This document shows, piece by piece, positions 58,850 through 64,000 of a stretch of DNA of 64,000 nucleotides. The notes below the pieces were generated by a model, which was not told where the DNA came from, searched no databases, and saw only the letters and a program-made list of their open reading frames with translations. A program made the position numbers and the translations under genes. The stretch's first letter is position 1. The number at the start of each line of letters is the position of its first letter. The DNA is from Staphylococcus marylandisciuri (GTDB taxonomy: Bacteria > Bacillota > Bacilli > Staphylococcales > Staphylococcaceae), in NCBI RefSeq assembly GCF_025519785.1, contig NZ_JAOPKZ010000003.1:1-64000 (forward strand), given 5' to 3'.

Positions 58850-58854
58850 TCTAA

Positions 58855-59243
58855 AGATGGTATTTAGGGTAATCGCTATAGAAATATAGAGGAAAGTCCA
58901 TGCTCACACAGTCTGAGATGACTGTAGTGTTCGTGCTTGATGAAACTATAAGTCAAGGCAATTAATTGACGGCAACGAAATAATCTAAGTCTTACGATAG
59001 GATTAGAGTAGTTTGAAAGTGCCACAGTGACGGAGCTTTTACGGAAACGTAAAAGGTGGAACGCGGTAAACCCCTCGAGTGAGCAATCCAAATTTGGTAG
59101 GAGCACTTGTTAAGCGAAAATCAACGCATTAACAAGACGTTAGTAGTTGCTAACGTAGACAGATGGTTACCACCAGCGTACAAGTGTAGCTAGTACACGT
59201 AGCAGTACAAAGGTACAGAACATGGCTTATATAAATACCATCA
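58855..59243 (+). ncRNA. rnpB: RNase P RNA, Bacillus type (class B)
   Basis: Catalytic RNA that matures the 5' end of tRNAs. The ends pair as helix P1 (GATGGTATTTA with TAAATACCATC). The conserved core 'GAGGAAAGTCCATGCTC', 'GACGGCAACGAAA', 'AGTGCCACAGTGACGGAG', 'TGGAACGCGGTAAACCCC' and the 3' 'ACAGAACATGGCTTAT' are all present. Length about 390 bases. Staphylococci have the class B form. Location downstream of gpsB is as in S. aureus. Confidence 0.97.
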
Positions 59244-59249
59244 CTAGCT

Positions 59250-59407
59250 GTCGAGGCTGGGACATAAATCCCAGCCTTTTAACATCTTGGCAGTAGATGA
59301 CTGATTTGAAAATGCGCTTGTTTCAAGCTTTTTTCAATTCTAGTCATCCTTGCCGGGGCGGGACTACGAAATCTTTTTATTCAAATTAGATTTCTGTTCC
59401 GCTCCCT
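59250..59407 (-). repeat. Composite repeat unit C/B/A
   Basis: Block C (GAGGCTGGGACATAA ... TCCCAGCC, 59253-59277), then block B/A (about 59280-59405), minus orientation. Block C begins just after rnpB and may be its terminator. 'GCGCTTGTTTCAAGC' replaces the usual 'GCGCTTGTATCAAGC'. Confidence 0.85.
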
Positions 59408-59760
59408 TTTTTACATACTGCATTTATAGATTGTTAACAGAGTACTCGAAACTTTACGCTTGAGAGAAAAGGATACTATGCTTTTGACAATTATTTAGCT
59501 AACTACCTATATGTATTGCTGAAAATACATTACCAATTAAATTTCAATTGTATGAGGTTGAGACATAAAGTTTTAGCGCTCTGGGCAAACGATGAACAGC
59601 GTTCCAAAAGCAAGATTGTCGACAGAAACGCTCACGATTCTTCACAATTTGGAACGCATTTTGTACTCATCGCTTGGTTCTGCTCAAACCCTCGACGCTT
59701 TTGTTCCGACCTCCAATTTTTCATCTTTAAATCAAATAAATGTACTAATGGAGTGAGAAG
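59408..59760 (+). repeat. Gap with tail-block repeat before the methyltransferase gene
   Basis: About 59552-59645 is block D in plus orientation ('TTGAGACATAAAGTTTTAGCGCTCTGGGC' to 'AGAAACGCTCACGATTC'), followed by the closing segment 'TGGTTCTGCTCAAACCCTCGACGCTTTTGTTCCGACCTCC' region (about 59682-59722). The first 140 bases are unstructured. No gene is visible; the repeat ends about 40 bases before the next start codon. Confidence 0.65.
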
Positions 59761-60885
59761 ATGTACCAATTACTAGCAGTTTGTCCTATGGGATTAGAAT
59801 CTATAGTTGCTAAAGAAATTAAAGAATTAGGCTATGAAACTCGAGTAGAAAATGGTCGCATATTCTTTGAAGGTGATGAAGAAACTATAGCTTTAGCCAA
59901 TTTATGGTTACGCACTGCTGATAGAATAAAAATTGTAGTAGGGCGTTTTAAAGCAATTTCTTTTGAAGAACTGTTCGAGAAGACTAAAGCACTTCCTTGG
60001 GAGATGTTTATCGAAAGAAACGGTGAATTCCCAGTACAAGGGCGAAGTGTTAAATCTAAGCTACATAGTGTACCGGATTGTCAAGCAATCGTTAAAAAAG
60101 CTATAGTAGAAAAATTAAAACAGACATATGATATAAAAGGTTGGGTTGAGGAAACGGGTGCTAAATATCCTGTGGAAGTTTCCCTATTAAAAGATGAGGT
60201 ACTACTCACTATAGATACCTCTGGATCGGGGCTAAACAAGAGAGGCTACAGAGTTGAGCAAGGCGAAGCACCGATCAAAGAAACGTTAGCAGCAAGCTTA
60301 GTTAAACTCGCTAACTGGAGTGGACATAGTCCCTTAATAGATCCTTTCTGTGGCTCTGGAACTATTGCTATTGAAGCTTGTTTAATTGCTCAGAATATAG
60401 CTCCAGGCTTTAATAGAAGCTTTATTTCTGAAACCTGGGAGATGATGCCGACAGAGCTCTATAATGATTTAAGAGCTCAAGCCGATGAAGTAGCTGAGTA
60501 TGATAAAAACATCGAGGTCTATGCTTATGACATCGATCCTCAAATGATTGCAATAGCTAAGAGAAATGCTGAAGAAGTTGGGCTATCGGAAATAATTCAT
60601 TTCGACGTCAAAGATTTTAATAAATTAACAATACCTCGTGAAGAACCCTATGCTTTAATAGGCAACCCTCCTTATGGAGAACGTATCGGAGATCGCGAAG
60701 AGGTTGAAACGATGTACCGTTATATAGGGAAGTTAATGAACAAACACCCATATCTATCAACATATATCTTAACAAGTAATAAAGAATTTGAACACTTAGT
60801 AAGTCGTAAGGCTACTAAACGCCGTAAATTATTCAATGGTTTTATAGAATGTACTTATTATCAATATTGGGGACAGAAAAAATAA
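59761..60885 (+). CDS. THUMP-domain rRNA (guanine-N2) methyltransferase, RlmL/YpsC type
   Basis: 374 residues: N-terminal ferredoxin-like plus THUMP RNA-binding domain (about 1-160) and a Rossmann methyltransferase with SAM motif DPFCGSGT (194-201) and catalytic NPPY (302-305). In E. coli RlmL makes m2G2445 of 23S rRNA; this is the single-domain Gram-positive homologue placed after rnpB as in B. subtilis ypsC. ATG with GGAGTGAG upstream. Exact target base is inferred. Confidence 0.9.
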   Translation: MYQLLAVCPMGLESIVAKEIKELGYETRVENGRIFFEGDEETIALANLWLRTADRIKIVVGRFKAISFEELFEKTKALPWEMFIERNGEFPVQGRSVKSKLHSVPDCQAIVKKAIVEKLKQTYDIKGWVEETGAKYPVEVSLLKDEVLLTIDTSGSGLNKRGYRVEQGEAPIKETLAASLVKLANWSGHSPLIDPFCGSGTIAIEACLIAQNIAPGFNRSFISETWEMMPTELYNDLRAQADEVAEYDKNIEVYAYDIDPQMIAIAKRNAEEVGLSEIIHFDVKDFNKLTIPREEPYALIGNPPYGERIGDREEVETMYRYIGKLMNKHPYLSTYILTSNKEFEHLVSRKATKRRKLFNGFIECTYYQYWGQKK

Positions 60886-60899
60886 AGGGAGGGGGCTAA

Positions 60900-61832
60900 A
60901 TGTATAATAATGAATTCAAAAGGGGCATAATCTATGCACTTTCAGCCTATATATTGTGGGGAATATTACCACTATATTGGCACTTAATTCACGGGATCGC
61001 TCCTTTTGAAATTTTAGCTTATCGAATTGTACTTTCGATGATCTTCATGATAATTGTGGCATTCACCTCTCAACAAACACACTTCACCTCAGATTTAACC
61101 CAACTCATTAAGAACCCGATTCAGTTAGGTGCGATCATTATCGCTGGATATGTCATAACGATTAATTGGGGAACCTTTATTTGGGCAGTTAACAATCACC
61201 ATGTATTGCAAACGAGTCTTGGCTATTACATTAATCCTCTAGTCAGTATTTTACTAGCCTTAATATTTTTAAAGGAACGTTTTAATAAGTTTGAGTGGTT
61301 AGCTATACTGTTCGCTTTGATTGGTGTAATTTACATGACCTTTAAAGTTGGAGAATTCCCTTACATTTCACTTTTATTAGCATTTTCTTTTGGATTTTAT
61401 GGTTTGTTAAAAAAACTAGTGCCTATCAATTCAATCAGTAGTATCACAGTTGAATGCATCGTAACGGCTCCAGCAGGCCTTATTTATATTTGGTACTTAT
61501 GGGAGCAGACTCAAACTTCTGTCGGGCTTAACATATCATCATTTTGGCTTTTATTATCAGGTGCAGTCACAGCTATACCGCTGATATTATTCTCTGCAGG
61601 AGCTCAGCGCATACCGCTTTCTTTAACCGGTTTCATTCAATATATTGGACCTACGCTGATCTTTTTACTCGGTATTTTGATCTTTAAAGAACCATTCAAT
61701 ATAGACCAGTTAATTACTTTTATATTTATCTGGATTGGAATAATTATTTATAGTATTTCTCAGTATTTTAAAATTAAACGCAGTAAACAGGGAACGGGAC
61801 AGAAATCTAGTTTGAACAAAAAGATTTCGTAG
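60900..61832 (+). CDS. rarD: EamA-family permease, RarD type
   Basis: Ten-helix drug/metabolite transporter superfamily protein, 310 residues. 'ILWGILPLYWHLI' and 'NWGTFIWAVNNHHVLQTSLGYYINPL' match RarD-type members; substrate is unknown. It follows the methyltransferase by 14 bases. The last 16 or so codons (GTGQKSSLNKKIS) come from block A of the dispersed repeat, whose TAG ends the frame. The functional membrane part ends before this (about residue 293). Confidence 0.87.
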   Translation: MYNNEFKRGIIYALSAYILWGILPLYWHLIHGIAPFEILAYRIVLSMIFMIIVAFTSQQTHFTSDLTQLIKNPIQLGAIIIAGYVITINWGTFIWAVNNHHVLQTSLGYYINPLVSILLALIFLKERFNKFEWLAILFALIGVIYMTFKVGEFPYISLLLAFSFGFYGLLKKLVPINSISSITVECIVTAPAGLIYIWYLWEQTQTSVGLNISSFWLLLSGAVTAIPLILFSAGAQRIPLSLTGFIQYIGPTLIFLLGILIFKEPFNIDQLITFIFIWIGIIIYSISQYFKIKRSKQGTGQKSSLNKKIS

Positions 61833-62085
61833 TCTCGCCTCGGCAAGGATGACTAGAATTGAAAAAAACATGATACAAGCGCGTTTTCAAATCAGTCATC
61901 TACTGCCGAGATGTTGGAGGGAGCGGGACAGAAATCTAATTTGAACAAAAAGATTTCGTTGTCCCGCCCCGGCAAGGATGACTAGAATTGAAAAAAGCTT
62001 GATACAAGCGCATTTTCAAATCAGTCATCTACTGCCAAGATGCTGAAAGAGTCTGAGACATTACATTATATCCCATCCTCGTTTA
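61788..62085 (+). repeat. Two composite repeat units overlapping the end of rarD
   Basis: Plus orientation. First A/B unit about 61791-61917 (with 'AAAAACATGATACAAG' for AAAGCTTGATACAAG), second about 61918-62047, and a degenerate block C ('GAGTCTGAGACATTACATTATATCCCATCCTC'). The first unit is used as coding sequence for the C-terminus of RarD. Confidence 0.85.
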
Positions 62086-62285
62086 TAATTTGTAGCTAAA
62101 AAGTTGAGCTACAGTTTGATTTATAAATTAGTTCTCCTTTTACTACTTTTCAAGCACTTAGATATGATTATTGAGGGCACAAGATTCGTAAACGAAAGTA
62201 ATTTATAGTAAAGTAAAATCGAATCTTGAAAATAACTATTTCTTTTATAGATAGAGAAATTTGATAGAAGAATAGGAGTGATCAG
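62086..62285. other. Upstream region of the NAD(P)-binding gene
   Basis: About 200 AT-rich bases with no gene. A CGAATCTTG at 62220 partly repeats AGATTCGT at 62181 as an inverted repeat (AAGATTCGTAAACG versus CGAATCTTG), perhaps an operator. A clear promoter is not evident. Confidence 0.35.
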
Positions 62286-62924
62286 ATGACTCGTCGAATA
62301 CTTATTTTAGGTGCAAATGGTAAAGTGGCTCAAGCTGCTATCAATTCATTTTTAGAGAATACCACATGTACATTACGTCTATTCCTAAGAGACGCGAACC
62401 GTTTACCAGATTATGCCTCTGATAGAATTCGTGTTCGCGAAGGCGATGCTACAGACTTCGAAGCAGTGAATGAAGCTGTAAAGGATGTAGATGTAGTCGT
62501 AGCTTCCTTATCTGGAGAGTTAGACAGAGAAGCTGAAACCATTGTAAAGGCAATGCAACGGAATGAAGTGAAACGACTCGTATTTGTAACCGCATTAGGA
62601 ATTTATAACGAAGTTCCCGAGCCATTCCTAAACTGGGTTAAATCTCAACTAGGAGATCAACTTAAAGTTTACCGTCAAGCAGCTGACATTATTGAAGCAT
62701 CTGACCTAGATTATACTGTAATACGACCAGCATGGTTGACTGACCTTAATGAAGTCGATTATGAATTAACTCACAAAGAAGAAAACTTTAAGGGAACTGA
62801 AGTTTCACGTAAAAGTGTAGGTGCGTTTATAGTTGAAATAGCAAACAATCCTGAATTATACCTACAAGATAACGTCGGTTTGAATAAGCCTGGTACCGAT
62901 GGCGAGAAACCAAGAGAGCTGTAG
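62286..62924 (+). CDS. NAD(P)-binding oxidoreductase, atypical SDR
   Basis: 212 residues of the NmrA/SDR-a5 type: N-terminal LGANGKVAQAA dinucleotide-binding motif (8-18), 'GDATD' and the later 'YTVIRPAWLTD' segment. The SDR catalytic Tyr-x3-Lys is not clear, as in many NmrA-like members that may be regulators or reductases for quinones. ATG after GGAGTG. Followed by its own terminator. Confidence 0.86.
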   Translation: MTRRILILGANGKVAQAAINSFLENTTCTLRLFLRDANRLPDYASDRIRVREGDATDFEAVNEAVKDVDVVVASLSGELDREAETIVKAMQRNEVKRLVFVTALGIYNEVPEPFLNWVKSQLGDQLKVYRQAADIIEASDLDYTVIRPAWLTDLNEVDYELTHKEENFKGTEVSRKSVGAFIVEIANNPELYLQDNVGLNKPGTDGEKPREL

Positions 62925-62962
62925 TTTTCGGGTAATTTCAACTCACTAAACGAGAAGAAGAG

Positions 62963-63009
62963 GAGATAAGCTACCTTGTTTAAATAAGTGGTATGCTTAT
63001 CTCTTTTTA
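62963..63009 (+). terminator. Terminator after the NAD(P)-binding gene
   Basis: GAGATAAGC (62963-62971) pairs with GCTTATCTC (62995-63003); the inner bases TACC/GGTA extend the stem, and TTTTTAA follows. Strong rho-independent terminator. Confidence 0.88.
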
Positions 63010-63096
63010 ATTCTTAACATTAGATACTTTAGAGCAACACATTTTTATTATACAATTATACTAATGAAGAACTAGGTAATAAAGGGGATCCAAAAT

Positions 63097-64000
63097 ATGG
63101 CGAACGCTGAACAATTAGACATCTTATATAAACTGAAAAAAGAAGTAGAAAAATCACAGAATCAAAATCTTGTACATATTATCAATCAAGTGATCAAAAA
63201 AGTTTACTTGGAACAATATACTGCGACCTTTGTAGGCCATTTCTCAGCTGGTAAGTCTACCTTAATCAATTCGGTATTAGAAGAAAATATTCTTCCTAGC
63301 TCACCTGTTCCAACAACTAGTAATACTGCGATTGTTTCTGTATCAGACGAACCAGGTATCATTGCTAATTTAGACAAACAACGCTATACCATTCTTGACA
63401 ATTATGAACAAGTTAAAATAATGAATCGAGAAAATGTTGATGTAGAATCTGTAGAAATTAAGTTTGATTCAAAAAAATTTAACAAAGGGTTCACTTTACA
63501 AGATACACCTGGTGTAGATTCTAACGTTGCAACGCACCAATCTAGTACTGAACAGTTCATGTATACGAGCAATATCATATTCTATACTGTTGATTATAAC
63601 CATGTGCAATCTGCCCTCAACTTTGAATTCATGAAGCGCCTCAACAAAGCTGGGGTACCTGTTGTATTCGTAATTAATCAAATTGATAAACATAATGAAG
63701 ATGAAATCGCATTTGAGACATTTAAAGCTAGAGTTGAGAAATCTGTAAATGATTGGGACATCGATCTAGCAGATATTTTCTATGTTTCTAAATTCAGACA
63801 TCCTCACAACCAAATGGAAGAATTATCTGACTACCTGGTGAACCGTGACCGTCATCGTGAACCTATAGAAGACTACGTAGAAAGAATAGTGCAATTTATT
63901 ACAGAACAGCAATTATCGTATATTCAAACTGAAATACAACAAATTCTCGACAAATTAGATATTCAAGAAGAAGAATTCGATCAGGCTTATCTCAACTTCC
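63097..64000 (+). CDS. Dynamin-family GTPase (5' part)
   Basis: The first 301 codons of a gene that runs off the window. The GTPase P-loop GHFSAGKST is near residues 48-56, G2 Thr in 'PVPTTSNTAI', G3 DTPG ('LQDTPGVDS') and G4 'NQID' are all present. It is the bacterial dynamin-like (DynA) family, in B. subtilis a double dynamin of about 1200 residues involved in membrane fusion and phage/antibiotic tolerance. Whether this one is a double dynamin cannot be seen. ATG after AAAGGGGATC. Confidence 0.9.
   Translation, partial: MANAEQLDILYKLKKEVEKSQNQNLVHIINQVIKKVYLEQYTATFVGHFSAGKSTLINSVLEENILPSSPVPTTSNTAIVSVSDEPGIIANLDKQRYTILDNYEQVKIMNRENVDVESVEIKFDSKKFNKGFTLQDTPGVDSNVATHQSSTEQFMYTSNIIFYTVDYNHVQSALNFEFMKRLNKAGVPVVFVINQIDKHNEDEIAFETFKARVEKSVNDWDIDLADIFYVSKFRHPHNQMEELSDYLVNRDRHREPIEDYVERIVQFITEQQLSYIQTEIQQILDKLDIQEEEFDQAYLNF

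Overview
The window is a chromosomal segment of a Staphylococcus that is not S. aureus; I cannot name the species. The evidence is AT-rich DNA, staphylococcal signature genes (srrAB, ebpS, the bacillithiol genes bshA and ypdA), RNase P RNA of the Bacillus type, sortase-type surface anchoring, and a gene order I recognise from the S. aureus zwf-to-recU region. About 58 protein genes are visible, nearly all core housekeeping genes. There is no tRNA, rRNA, insertion sequence, prophage or CRISPR array.

Layout. 1-8.2 kb: AraC/GyrI-type regulator, zwf, rnz, proC and an aldo/keto reductase, with long repeat-filled gaps. 8.2-15.8 kb: nudF, fur-xerD, a DUF309 gene, the chromosome-segregation operon scpA-scpB-rluB, and the oxygen/redox two-component system srrAB. 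16.2-21.5 kb: an FMN riboswitch with a very long side arm controlling the riboflavin transporter ribU, then ferredoxin, ypbB-recQ and ebpS. 21.8-23.9 kb: an accessory gene for a V8-family serine protease with a 12-residue proline/glutamate repeat and an LPETG wall anchor, behind a perfect 7-1-7 Fur box. 24-31.8 kb: ypdA, ansA, cmk, rpsA, der-gpsA and hup. 32.9-35.7 kb: the menaquinone/heptaprenyl operon hepS-menG-hepT, and ndk. 35.9-41.9 kb: aroC-aroB-aroA-TPR-ypiB-ypjA. 42.1-50.4 kb: a YugP-type metallopeptidase, a MazG-like gene, and bshA-cca-birA-dinG. 50.6-53.9 kb: asnS and dnaD-nth-ypoC. 54.3-58.8 kb: recU-pbp2 (minus strand) divergent from yppE-ypsA, then gpsB. 58.9-64 kb: rnpB, an RlmL-type methyltransferase, rarD, an NAD(P)-binding protein and the 5' part of a dynamin-like gene.

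The intergenic space is packed with one composite repeat family: about 17 copies of a roughly 130-150 bp unit made of nested hairpins, three isolated hairpins of the same type, about 13 GGGGCCCC units that fit the S. aureus STAR consensus, and about seven copies of a further tail segment. Some copies act as probable terminators, some form near-identical tandem duplications, and two have been read into the 3' ends of genes (the MazG-like gene and rarD).

The features most worth a second look are the predicted iron-regulated wall-anchored protease, the expanded FMN riboswitch, a structured RNA candidate in front of asnS, and the repeat family. Many starts here are GTG or TTG, or lie downstream of the longest open frame. 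I moved them to the codon that fits the ribosome binding site and the family length I remember, and say so in each entry.
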